From: a virus
Virus record (IMG/VR): IMGVR_UViG_3300021440_000035
Span: 1 to 48,290 of that record
DNA length: 48,290 nucleotides
Direction: 5' to 3' (one strand)
Part shown: positions 24,626 through 31,307 of the stretch, in pieces
Layout: every line of letters starts with the position of its first letter
Position numbering within the stretch: the stretch's first letter is position 1
The notes under the pieces: generated by a model
What the model saw: only the letters and a program-made list of their open reading frames with translations
Databases searched by the model: none
Told to the model about the DNA's origin: nothing
Translations under genes and position numbers: made by a program

Positions 24626-24836
24626 ACCTAATTTGATAGCTCTGTGTGAATATTCGTTTTCAGTTTCTCGTCTAATCTAGTTACTGCCGATTAGACTATT
24701 TTAGCAGGTTTATATACTAACGGTATATGAGCATTGAACTAAGATAACTTAGTTCGTTCCATAATAGAAGTAACTGATATTAAGTACATACCCTTTCGGG
24801 GTACTACAACTGCGCAACACAAAGTCATCAAATTAA
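24626..24836 (-). ncRNA. structured leader upstream of Ro60
   Basis: No gene. Minus-strand hairpins in order: TACCC/GGGTA with a GAAA-containing loop, GAACTAAG/CTTAGTTC (8 bp, 4-base loop), TATAC/GTATA, and GTCTAATC/GATTAGAC (8 bp). Ends in the tRNA-like T-arm. A short CAGTTACTTCT stretch recurs in the hairpin region downstream of Ro60. Candidate second Y-type RNA or Ro60 leader. Confidence 0.5.
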
Positions 24837-24842
24837 GTAATA

Positions 24843-24871
24843 ATTATATCAAATTATTGCTCATTGTTCAA
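24843..24871 (-). promoter_or_regulatory. sigma70-like promoter (proximal of tandem pair)
   Basis: TTGAAC, 17 bp, TATAAT on the minus strand with GAAAATTCTGAC upstream. Drives the structured leader and Ro60. Confidence 0.82.
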
Positions 24872-24933
24872 GTCAGAATTTTCGGGTTCCAACATCATTG
24901 TGTTGATGTTGGTTCCCTACTGACTAAACATCA

Positions 24934-24962
24934 ATTATACGCCGATTGGCATATAATTGCAA
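24934..24962 (-). promoter_or_regulatory. sigma70-like promoter (distal of tandem pair)
   Basis: TTGCAA, 17 bp, TATAAT on the minus strand. A 9-bp CCAACATCA/TGATGTTGG hairpin (24889-24912) separates it from the proximal promoter. Confidence 0.78.
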
Positions 24963-24964
24963 GT

Positions 24965-26368
24965 TTAAATTTTCGCACGCTCACGCACTGCATCAAGCGT
25001 TGTGGTATTAACAAGAACACCGTTCATGAAACGCGGCTTCAGTTCATCACGATCTGAGCCTGGAATAAGTCCCACAGTTTCATACTTAGTACCGTTCTTG
25101 ATTACGCTAAATCGGCCACGCTTGGATACCTTACCACTATCAGTGATAGGATCCTTGTAAACGTCGCGCCATACCAGCTTACCAAGAATACCGTCTTCCC
25201 TATTACCAGTTTGCTCGCGCACAGCAATGGCTGAACACTTCATAGCAAACTTTAGCGTATCACGGTCAACGGCTTGTAGTAGCGCACCGCCTTGTCCAAA
25301 CGCAATATTGTCGGCACTATATCCAGCAATTTTAGCATTGAACAGAATGTCTTCAATACTCTTGTGGTTAATACCATCACCTTGAATGATGCGCACATTA
25401 TTAAGAAGCCTATAGCCCTTAACCATAGTGTGCCCAAAGTATTTATCAAGAATGATAAGGCAATCGCGCACCACGACAGCCGGATCACCAGAGTCGGGAC
25501 GAATAACAATGGTACCACCACTAGCAATAACCTTATCCTTAAGTTCAGTACCCCACTTACGGCAGGCTTCATAAATGTCGTAACTATCACTAACGTAAGC
25601 GGAAATAGAATTAGGCTTAGCGTACAGCTCCATCATGTTGCTAAAGGACTTGGTTTCGTTTTCACGTCCCCAGCTAGTAACGGTACTGTGTTCCATGGCG
25701 GGAATACTAAAACCAGCCATATCACATGAGTAGTACTTACGTGCGCCCACAAGTGCAGCAACTGTATCAGTACCCTTGAAGTTAACCAGGTGAGCAACGC
25801 CACCGATCATGGCAGACTCGTCGGAGCTAACTCCGCGGAATCCGAAGTCGTGCAGCTTGAAATCAATCAGTTCGGGCGTGCCAGTCATTTCCAGATACTT
25901 AGCAATAATAGTCTTGCTGTACATGGAGTTGGTAGCTACAGTTGTAGGGTACCACACGGCCTTCAAAAGAGCCGTTTCAAGGAAACTAGGCAGCCAATAG
26001 CACTTGCGATCGGTGTTCATAATGGTAACAAGAACGACCTTGTTATCCACTACAGTACCTTCGTCTAGGGCACGAATTTCAATGGGAAGGCGGCCGTTGT
26101 GGGCCTTAACAATGTATTCCCAGCCTTCACGATTGAAAGGCAGACCGTGCGGCACAATGTAAGATTCTGCCTCGTCAATCATTTCCATAGTCACTGGATT
26201 AGCTTCCAGCTTCTTCAGGAAGAATTGCAGGCCAAAGTAAACGCATTGATCGTAATAACCACCACGAGACTCAATATAGGAGTACACGTACTCCGTACCC
26301 TTAGGATATTGATTAAATTGCGAATACTTGTAGCTATCGCTAGACAGGATGACATTGAATTCAGACAT
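24965..26368 (-). CDS. nadV: nicotinamide phosphoribosyltransferase NadV/NAMPT
   Basis: 467 aa, full-length NAMPT. Converts nicotinamide plus PRPP to NMN. Conserved segments: DSYKYSQFNQYPKGTEYVYSY at the start, HDFGFRG near 173-179, the phosphorylatable His227 in MEHSTVTSWG, IRPDSGDP near 288-295, and GDGINH plus FGQGGALLQ later. Forms an NAD+ salvage pair with the NMNAT-Nudix gene upstream. Phage NAMPT/NMNAT pairs are known to rebuild NAD+ during infection, including against NAD+-depleting defences. Confidence 0.96.
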   Translation of the reverse strand: MSEFNVILSSDSYKYSQFNQYPKGTEYVYSYIESRGGYYDQCVYFGLQFFLKKLEANPVTMEMIDEAESYIVPHGLPFNREGWEYIVKAHNGRLPIEIRALDEGTVVDNKVVLVTIMNTDRKCYWLPSFLETALLKAVWYPTTVATNSMYSKTIIAKYLEMTGTPELIDFKLHDFGFRGVSSDESAMIGGVAHLVNFKGTDTVAALVGARKYYSCDMAGFSIPAMEHSTVTSWGRENETKSFSNMMELYAKPNSISAYVSDSYDIYEACRKWGTELKDKVIASGGTIVIRPDSGDPAVVVRDCLIILDKYFGHTMVKGYRLLNNVRIIQGDGINHKSIEDILFNAKIAGYSADNIAFGQGGALLQAVDRDTLKFAMKCSAIAVREQTGNREDGILGKLVWRDVYKDPITDSGKVSKRGRFSVIKNGTKYETVGLIPGSDRDELKPRFMNGVLVNTTTLDAVRERAKI

Positions 26369-26413
26369 AGTAAAACTCCTTTACTAACATTAAACTAAGC
26401 GAGAGTCTATCTC

Positions 26414-27463
26414 TCACTTTACCACACTAACAAATGATTGAAGAATATCAAAGTGATCTTCAAACATATTTTCGGAACTAATATTACTCAAAGGCACCCA
26501 TTGAGCTTTCTCAGCGTCATCAGAGCCTTTAACCTTAGGCAAGTTCCATTCGCCATCAGATAGGGAAATCATAAATGCGTGAGTGATTGTACGCCCACGA
26601 GAACTACGACTAATGGCATCAAATACCTTAGTTTTGGTAATTGATCCACGCAGAACCTTTTCTGGAACTGCAATTTTAGTTTCTTCCTTAAGTTCTCGCA
26701 ACATTGCATCTTCCACAGATGCATCATTGTCTGCATTAACGAATCCGCCGGGGAATGCTAGCAAACCCTTGCCTGGTTCTGAGCGACGAGTAATTAGTAG
26801 AACGTGCCCACCTTGAATAACTACTGCATCAGTAGTTACGAAGATTGGAGGATACGCTAGTGATTCATACTGCTTCTTATACGTATCAATAAACTCGCGT
26901 TCACGCACTACTTGTGCGTACTCTGTCCCACCAGTAAAACCTCGCAAAAACGCTAGGGTCGATGGAGATACAACGCTAGCAATAAAATTCAGGTTAGCGT
27001 TATTACGGAAATATAGATCACGCACTGATGTAGCATCTAAAGGTTCTACCGCCGGCATTTGTTCTAGGGTCCACTGAGGGAACCACTTCAAATACTTGCT
27101 AGAATTATCCTTGAAATGTCCGATCATCGCAATTTTGTCACCAGCAACTGTGTGCTTAGCAACGATAGCTTGTACACGTAAAATCCAGGCATTATCGTCG
27201 TACAGTGTATCAATATTAGGCTCAATGTTCAATGCGGTATCATACCGATTGCCTAGGCCATACTCTTTCCATGCATTGATAAGCATTGCTTCACGCTCAC
27301 CAAAATAGAAAGGATTTTTATATGTACGAGGACGTTTTGCTGATCCTACAATAACAATAACGCGCTTACCGAGTTCGGCAGCGCGCTTTAGGGTTTCGAT
27401 GTGCGCGCTATGCAACGGTTGGAACCGTCCAATATAGACTACAGCATCATACTTCTTTGACAT
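26414..27463 (-). CDS. nadM: bifunctional NMN adenylyltransferase / Nudix hydrolase
   Basis: 349 aa. N-terminal nucleotidyltransferase with GRFQPLHSAH at 12-21 and a later SxTxxR-like ATSVRDLYFR, making NAD+ from NMN and ATP. The C-terminal half is a Nudix domain: AFPGGFVNADNDASVEDAMLREL then KEETKI gives the GX5EX7REUXEEXGU box with one extra residue. The Nudix part may hydrolyse ADP-ribose, as in NadM-Nudix proteins. Upstream partner of nadV, 45 bases apart. Confidence 0.94.
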   Translation of the reverse strand: MSKKYDAVVYIGRFQPLHSAHIETLKRAAELGKRVIVIVGSAKRPRTYKNPFYFGEREAMLINAWKEYGLGNRYDTALNIEPNIDTLYDDNAWILRVQAIVAKHTVAGDKIAMIGHFKDNSSKYLKWFPQWTLEQMPAVEPLDATSVRDLYFRNNANLNFIASVVSPSTLAFLRGFTGGTEYAQVVREREFIDTYKKQYESLAYPPIFVTTDAVVIQGGHVLLITRRSEPGKGLLAFPGGFVNADNDASVEDAMLRELKEETKIAVPEKVLRGSITKTKVFDAISRSSRGRTITHAFMISLSDGEWNLPKVKGSDDAEKAQWVPLSNISSENMFEDHFDILQSFVSVVK

Positions 27464-27488
27464 GCATAACTCCTATGCAGTTAATAAA

Positions 27489-27509
27489 CTAACAGGTCTA
27501 TCCTGTTAG
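27489..27509 (-). promoter_or_regulatory. 8-bp hairpin in the nadM leader
   Basis: Perfect CTAACAGG/CCTGTTAG stem with a 5-base loop, 26 bases before the nadM start. Only a weak T-run follows, so attenuation, mRNA stability or partial termination are possible. Confidence 0.5.
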
Positions 27510-27514
27510 GGGAT

Positions 27515-27588
27515 TGGAGTGCATATCCAGAATCGAACTGGCGATAGCGGGTTTGCAATCCGCGGCCTTACCACTCAGCCATATGCAC
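27515..27588 (-). tRNA. tRNA-Cys (GCA)
   Basis: Loop TTGCAAA; acceptor GTGCATA/TATGCAC; T-loop TTCGATT; CCA encoded. Confidence 0.95.
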
Positions 27589-27595
27589 ATAAATA

Positions 27596-28183
27596 CTACT
27601 CAATAAAATTGTTAGATTTCTTTATATTATCTTCTGCGGTTAAATACTGTAAGTTATTTTCTACATGTAGTCCGCACACAAACTCACCTTGAAGCGGTAT
27701 TATATGATCTACATGGTACCCGTCTGGACATTCAGCGTAAATTTTCGCAATTTTTCGTATATCTGCCCAACTAGGTATACTAGTTAACTTAGCGGTTCTG
27801 TATTTAGCCTGTCTAGCTGCTTGAGTCCTTGAGGTACCCTCTTGGTGACACGTTGTACAGTGTGAATTTAGTCCCGTACTTTTAACCTTGTTACTTCTAA
27901 ATAAGTTCAAAGGTTTTACTGTACAGCATTCAGGGCAATATTTAAAGCCACTACTCATAAGCACATATGTGCACGGCTTACATCTAGAATCTCTTTTAGG
28001 GAACAGACTTTTCATTAATGCTGAAATAGTACCGGCTGCTCTATTTAATTGTCTTAAATTATAAGTATTATTAGATATGAGGGTTACAAACGTAGTATAC
28101 TCTATCTTATACTTTGACAAAATTTCTCTACATCTTGGAGAAACAATAGGCAGAAACTGTTCAATAGCTTCACTTTTATTCAT
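27596..28183 (-). CDS. HNH homing endonuclease, 195 aa
   Basis: Zinc ribbon (CKPC, CPEC, CTTC in residues 67-112) and HNH core ([31 protein letters not shown]). Paralogous to 19839-20459; both share the WAD..KI.KIY..CP.GY.VDHI block. Placed between tRNA-Ile2 and tRNA-Cys, starting eight bases after the tRNA. Confidence 0.9.
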   Translation of the reverse strand: MNKSEAIEQFLPIVSPRCREILSKYKIEYTTFVTLISNNTYNLRQLNRAAGTISALMKSLFPKRDSRCKPCTYVLMSSGFKYCPECCTVKPLNLFRSNKVKSTGLNSHCTTCHQEGTSRTQAARQAKYRTAKLTSIPSWADIRKIAKIYAECPDGYHVDHIIPLQGEFVCGLHVENNLQYLTAEDNIKKSNNFIE

Positions 28184-28190
28184 AATACGG

Positions 28191-28263
28191 TACCAGCAAC
28201 TGGAGTCGAACCAGTATTGTTACGATTATGAGTCGTACGTAATAACCTTTATACGATACTGGT
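28191..28263 (-). tRNA. tRNA with CAU, probably Ile2 (lysidine type)
   Basis: Anticodon arm TACGA CTCATAA TCGTA contains the CGACTCATAATCG core of E. coli tRNA-Ile2; acceptor ACCAGTA/TGCTGGT; no encoded CCA (CCG instead). Would read AUA after TilS modification. Confidence 0.85.
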
Positions 28264-28264
28264 A

Positions 28265-28365
28265 TGGTAGGAGCGGTGGGAATCGAACCCACATTCGCCG
28301 CCTTATCTAGACGGTGCTTACGAGTTTATAAGGCTCGCCCTTAGGCCAATATTAGCAACACTCCC
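28265..28365 (-). tRNA. class II tRNA with apparent UAU anticodon
   Basis: Acceptor GGGAGTG/CGCTCCT, Leu/Ser-like D-arm, T-arm GTGGG TTCGATT CCCAC and CCA are intact, with a long variable arm (CCGTC/GGCGG stem). The anticodon loop reads CTTATAA on a stem with one C-A mismatch, giving UAU. Alternatively a chimera: the variable arm resembles the tRNA-Ile anticodon arm. Amino acid identity unclear. Confidence 0.7.
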
Positions 28366-28582
28366 ATTGGTTAATATTCTATAAACATTAACCAATGGAA
28401 CGTCTTGTGCACAGACTTTCCATATTCCGATAGACTTCCAGTCTTGGATGTTTAGTATTCGGCAGGAGTTTTCGATACTAAAATCTAATTAGTACATTCT
28501 TTACTGAGGTATATATGCTCACTAATAAGGTATTACCTTTTCACTGCTACCCGTTCTGTGATTGTGATCTTACTAGATATTT
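28366..28582 (-). ncRNA. noncoding spacer with three hairpins
   Basis: No gene. A 10-12-bp hairpin (28364-28398, CCATTGGTTAAT arms) touches the 5' end of the class II tRNA. A TTTAGTAT/ATACTAAA 8-bp stem lies at 28451-28482, and a GTCT/AGAC hairpin near 28402. Lies between tRNA-Leu(UAA) and the class II tRNA. Confidence 0.5.
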
Positions 28583-28666
28583 TGGTACGGGTTATCGGAC
28601 TCGAACCGATACGCATTACGCGGGGGATTTTAAGTCCCCTGGGTCTACCTATTCCCCCAAACCCGC
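28583..28666 (-). tRNA. tRNA-Leu (UAA)
   Basis: Class II; anticodon arm GGGGA CTTAAAA TCCCC; acceptor GCGGGTT/AACCCGT; CCA encoded. Confidence 0.95.
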
Positions 28667-28695
28667 ATGAATTTGTTTTTTATTGTTATTATTCT

Positions 28696-28770
28696 TGGCA
28701 GAGGTGTCAGGGTTCGAACCTGAGATGGGAGAGTCAAAGTCTCCTGTGTTTCCAACTACACTACACCCCA
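28696..28770 (-). tRNA. tRNA-Gln (UUG)
   Basis: Anticodon arm GGAGA CTTTGAC TCTCC; weak first acceptor pair, as usual for Gln; T-loop TTCGAAC; CCA encoded. Confidence 0.95.
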
Positions 28771-28891
28771 ACAATTTACTTATGCTAAACCCTGCTTCGT
28801 CATCACAACTTATATGCCATTGGTAGATTGCCGTCTATCCTAGGCTTTACCCATCTCGGCAAAGATGGGCGAGAGTTTAACATAAATAAAT
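28771..28891 (-). ncRNA. spacer RNA closed by a 17-bp terminal stem
   Basis: Arms 28774-28790 and 28875-28891 pair over 17 bp; two positions are G-U pairs only if the minus strand is the RNA. One arm abuts the CCA of tRNA-Lys, the other lies 3 bases from tRNA-Gln. Inside is a CCCATCT/AGATGGG hairpin. No reading frame. Confidence 0.65.
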
Positions 28892-28967
28892 TGGTAGACG
28901 CGGTGGGGATCGAACCCACGACCTACTGGTTAAAAGCCAGCTACTGCTACCGCTGAGTTACGCGTCT
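28892..28967 (-). tRNA. tRNA-Lys (UUU)
   Basis: Loop CTTTTAA; acceptor AGACGCG/CGCGTCT; T-stem GTGGG/CCCAC; CCA encoded. Confidence 0.95.
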
Positions 28968-29074
28968 ATCTGTCTGTTCAGCTTGCCACGAAGCTGCTTA
29001 TGAGTTTTAGTGTGGCTACCCGCTTTACGTTTCATAAGATGAAACACGTACGGATTATGTTGTTTCTTTTTCAT
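28958..29074 (-). CDS. very basic small phage protein, 38 aa
   Basis: MKKKQHNPYVFHLMKRKAGS, then HTKTHKQLRGKLNRQIDA. The NP.V..LM.RKAGSH..T.K pattern recurs in small phage proteins of unknown function. GGAG ribosome site before the ATG at 29074. Its TAA is formed by U8-A9 and the next base of tRNA-Lys. Confidence 0.75.
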   Translation of the reverse strand: MKKKQHNPYVFHLMKRKAGSHTKTHKQLRGKLNRQIDA

Positions 29075-29097
29075 TTTAATTCTCCGACTGAATATAA

Positions 29098-29126
29098 ATT
29101 ATATCGCAATCGGAGAATTATAACAA
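29098..29126 (-). promoter_or_regulatory. sigma70-like promoter
   Basis: TTGTTA, 17 bp, TATAAT on the minus strand, with AAAAAATTCTAAC upstream. Drives the 38-aa gene, tRNA-Lys and the next tRNAs. Confidence 0.8.
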
Positions 29127-29127
29127 G

Positions 29128-29328
29128 TTAGAATTTTTTAACCTTAAGCCACATATCCGAGTTAAAAATGTCGGTTTCGAGCTGCTCTAGAGACCTGTAT
29201 TCACTAATGGTTTCCCATTTCAGAATATTGCTATTAAGCACAGCCTGTAGCTCATCAAGAGCTTCTACAATTTCTAGATGTAATGAGACATTATTTAGAT
29301 CGAAAACTGCTACAGCGTATTTGTTCAA
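29128..29328 (-). CDS. hypothetical protein, 66 aa, TTG start
   Basis: Not recognised. Acidic, helical. The TTG at 29328 has GGAG nine bases upstream. Own promoter at 29354-29382; its end overlaps the next promoter. Confidence 0.7.
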   Translation of the reverse strand: MNKYAVAVFDLNNVSLHLEIVEALDELQAVLNSNILKWETISEYRSLEQLETDIFNSDMWLKVKKF

Positions 29329-29353
29329 TTTGAATTTCTCCGAAAGAACAATA

Positions 29354-29382
29354 ATTATATCAAATTATCGACACTTTTGCAA
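29354..29382 (-). promoter_or_regulatory. sigma70-like promoter
   Basis: TTGCAA, 17 bp, TATAAT on the minus strand. Drives the 66-aa gene. Confidence 0.8.
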
Positions 29383-29390
29383 GACAGAAA

Positions 29391-29864
29391 TTATTTAGGT
29401 ACTACTGTATTAATTAACTTGGTAGGTACAACATACAAAGGATGACATCTATGATATGCCGTAATACTTAGACGATCACCATTGTTAGGCTGTTCACTAG
29501 TAATTTTCCAGGGACCCCAGGACTGTAGGCCAGCCACTCTAAATACTATAATATCACCAGCTTCTGTAAATTCTACTTTAGCTAAATCTAAATACTTGTG
29601 CGCTGGCGGTTCTACATCCTCGAAATACGCGGCCATACTTTCTAACTTGCAATTGGCGCGAAGTTTGTTCATATGTCCTGACATAATAATAGTACGAGGG
29701 TTTTCACGTACCATCGAGTCTACTGTAAATTCTGAAATTACTGGTAACACTCTACGTTCAATGTCAGGCCCGTACATTGCACCAAAGATTAATAATAAAG
29801 ATAATACTGTTGATGCTGCCAGTACGAAAAATGCTGCTTTTAACAGTCTGCTATAACGTGTCAT
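29391..29864 (-). CDS. membrane-anchored periplasmic-type protein, 157 aa
   Basis: Start at the ATG at 29864 (AAGG upstream, 4-base overlap with the upstream gene). One hydrophobic segment near residues 11-31 (AAFFVLAASTVLSLLLIFGAM) then a soluble domain with two Cys (ANCKLES and HRCHPLY). Coupled to the XhlA-like gene; together they could form a membrane or lysis-associated pair, which is inference. Confidence 0.72.
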   Translation of the reverse strand: MTRYSRLLKAAFFVLAASTVLSLLLIFGAMYGPDIERRVLPVISEFTVDSMVRENPRTIIMSGHMNKLRANCKLESMAAYFEDVEPPAHKYLDLAKVEFTEAGDIIVFRVAGLQSWGPWKITSEQPNNGDRLSITAYHRCHPLYVVPTKLINTVVPK

Positions 29865-30067
29865 GACACTACCTTTAAAATGTTCTTTAGTATCCACATA
29901 CCTAGGCTAAGTACTGTAGAACCTAAAACTAAAATACCCCATACTAAGGCCCTATCTCTATCATGTTGTAAGGCTTCCAACGCCTTGTGGTCTTCTTCTT
30001 GGTCTTTGCGAAGTGCTTTCAACTGTTCTTGCAGTCTGGCAATATCTACCGCTTCATTGTCAGGCAT
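29861..30067 (-). CDS. XhlA/holin-like coiled-coil membrane protein, 68 aa
   Basis: N-terminal coiled coil (IARLQEQLKALRKDQEEDHKALEALQHD is heptad-like) followed by one membrane helix at about residues 41-61 (VWGILVLGSTVLSLGMWILK). This layout matches haemolysin XhlA-type phage proteins linked to lysis. AAGGGG ribosome site. Coupled to the membrane protein downstream. Confidence 0.7.
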   Translation of the reverse strand: MPDNEAVDIARLQEQLKALRKDQEEDHKALEALQHDRDRALVWGILVLGSTVLSLGMWILKNILKVVS

Positions 30068-30119
30068 ATGAACCCCTTACTTTAAGTGCATTTTTATCCT
30101 GGTTAAAAATTAGGACGAA

Positions 30120-30152
30120 TAAAAACGCACCAGGAAGGAATCCTAGTGCGTG
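30120..30152 (-). terminator. intrinsic terminator
   Basis: CGCAC and AGGA arms around an AGGAA-type loop (30126-30150) with T5 on the minus strand. It ends tRNA-Thr or upstream transcripts before the XhlA-like gene. Confidence 0.82.
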
Positions 30153-30159
30153 ATATTTT

Positions 30160-30235
30160 TGGAGCTTAGTAAGGACCTGGAATCCCTGACCTCTCCCATA
30201 CCAAGGGAGTGCTCTGCCAACTGAGCTAACTAAGC
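30160..30235 (-). tRNA. tRNA-Thr (GGU)
   Basis: Anticodon arm CTCCC TTGGTAT GGGAG; acceptor GCTTAGT/ACTAAGC; T-loop TTCCAGG (unusual G at the end); CCA encoded. Confidence 0.93.
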
Positions 30236-30241
30236 ATTATT

Positions 30242-30314
30242 TGGTGGAACTATAGGGTACCGCCCCCTACTGACGCTGCTTGCAAAGCAGGCCCGGCGTC
30301 TTCGCCATAGCCCC
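30242..30314 (-). tRNA. tRNA-Ala-like (UGC) with non-canonical D and T loops
   Basis: Acceptor GGGGCTA/TAGTTCC (G3-U70 kept), anticodon loop TTTGCAA and CCA match tRNA-Ala. But the T-loop is GGCGGTA on an intact TAGGG/CCCTA stem, and the D region forms GGCG/CGCC with an AAGA loop lacking the GG pair. Confidence 0.72.
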
Positions 30315-30328
30315 GATGAATTAAAGTG

Positions 30329-30404
30329 TGGTGCCGGATGTGGGAATCGAACTCACGACCTATCGCTTACAAGGCGATTGCAACTACCGCTGTGCTAAAC
30401 CGGC
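30329..30404 (-). tRNA. tRNA-Thr (UGU)
   Basis: Anticodon arm ATCGC CTTGTAA GCGAT; acceptor GCCGGTT/ATCCGGC with one mismatch; T-loop TTCGATT; CCA encoded. Confidence 0.93.
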
Positions 30405-30577
30405 CACTAAGTTAGTATCTATTCACTGAAGTGCCGTTATGGCACCAACTATTATTACTAGGGTAGCTACTCCCCACCTATTATAGAATAGACTCAATAT
30501 TACGTAGCTGCAGCAGATAATATGTCTTGTCTATCAAGGTTGCGAATTGAACCGCCACAATAGATACTAACTTAGTG
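30405..30577 (-). ncRNA. spacer RNA closed by a perfect 19-bp terminal stem
   Basis: Arms 30405-30423 and 30559-30577 are perfectly complementary. One ends at the first base of tRNA-Thr(UGU); the other overlaps the CCA of the tRNA minihelix by two bases. Inside: a T-arm-like GCG GTTCAATT CGC, a GTGCC/GGCAC hairpin and AGCTAC/GTAGCT pairing. No reading frame. RNase P cleavage of tRNA-Thr would create its 3' end. Confidence 0.7.
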
Positions 30578-30612
30578 GTCTCTCATGTAAGAATCGAACT
30601 TACATGGGAGAG
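30576..30612 (-). tRNA. tRNA minihelix (acceptor plus T-arm only)
   Basis: CTCTC, one bulged C, CAT, then T-arm GTAAG TTCGATT CTTAC and ATGAGAG, discriminator A and encoded CCA: a 12-bp acceptor/T stack with no D or anticodon arm. An HNH frame ends a few bases upstream, so it could be a tRNA truncated by HNH insertion that still pairs as a minihelix. Confidence 0.65.
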
Positions 30613-30618
30613 TTGTTT

Positions 30619-31140
30619 TTAACTATGCGCCAGTTTATGACAATTAGCGCACAGAACTTCTAAATTTAGAAGTTCATTATTTCTTCTGTTTCTATCTTTA
30701 TGATGCACTTCTAGTGCAGCTTCATTATTATACCCGCATTTGCAACACATTCTACCATAGAAATCTAGTGCTTTCTTTCTATATGAAAATCCGGCAACCC
30801 AATTACCGTTATCTTCCCCGGACCTAAAATATGTATTTGAACATGCTCGTGAGCATACTATCTGTTCTTTTGTATTTTTAGGAAAAGTTTTGAATTCCTA
30901 AAAGCAGCACGGACACGTTTTTGTTATTTGTTTTAATTTAGGCCTACCGCTAGCTGTAAAGTGACTTGTATCAAAATCATTTGATAACAAAAACTGTTTA
31001 ACTAACTGACCATATTGGCCTTTTGCAGAAAAACCAAGTTTATATAGTACTTGTCTTAATGATAGCGAGTCGTCTACTATTTGAAATAACTCACCAGATT
31101 CTAATAATTCGGTGAGTTTAGACTGTAAATTTTTGCTCAT
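30619..31140 (-). pseudogene. HNH endonuclease with in-frame amber stop
   Basis: First part (80 aa from the ATG at 31140) ends TCPCCF then TAG at 30898. The same frame continues EFKTFPK...CSRACSNTYFRSG and then the HNH core CCKCGYNNEAALEVHHKDRN and LCANCHKLAHS to TAA at 30619. Removing the single TAG gives one complete HNH protein of about 173 residues. Either a pseudogene or amber-suppressed; no CUA tRNA was found in the window. Confidence 0.8.
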
Positions 31141-31164
31141 AAAATTCCTTAAACGTATAAATAC

Positions 31165-31193
31165 ATTATACTATATTTAAGTAAATTTTTCAA
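31165..31193 (-). promoter_or_regulatory. sigma70-like promoter
   Basis: TTGAAA, 17 bp, TATAAT on the minus strand. Drives the HNH gene and downstream tRNAs. Confidence 0.8.
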
Positions 31194-31208
31194 GCCAATT
31201 TTTGGTCC

Positions 31209-31294
31209 TGGTCTGAGTAGTAGGATTCGAACCTACGATGCTTGCGCTCTTGATCCCAAATCAAGTGGAATGAACCAGACTATCCGATACTCAG
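31209..31294 (-). tRNA. tRNA-Pro (UGG)
   Basis: Anticodon arm CTTGA TTTGGGA TCAAG; acceptor CTGAGTA/TACTCAG; T-stem GTAGG/CCTAC; CCA encoded; enlarged D and variable regions. Confidence 0.92.
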
Positions 31295-31307
31295 GTTGTG
31301 TTTGCAA

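Noticed and set aside
25292-25729. 145-aa open frame on the plus strand within nadV
   Set aside because: Antisense shadow of a well-supported enzyme gene; no promoter or ribosome site, and composition follows the reverse of the real codons.
29482-29856. 124-aa plus-strand frame opposite the membrane protein gene
   Set aside because: Antisense shadow; no ribosome site and no neighbours on that strand.
30242-30314. Calling the odd tRNA-Ala a simple pseudogene
   Set aside because: All helical stems and CCA are retained while only loops differ, so I kept it as an atypical tRNA instead.
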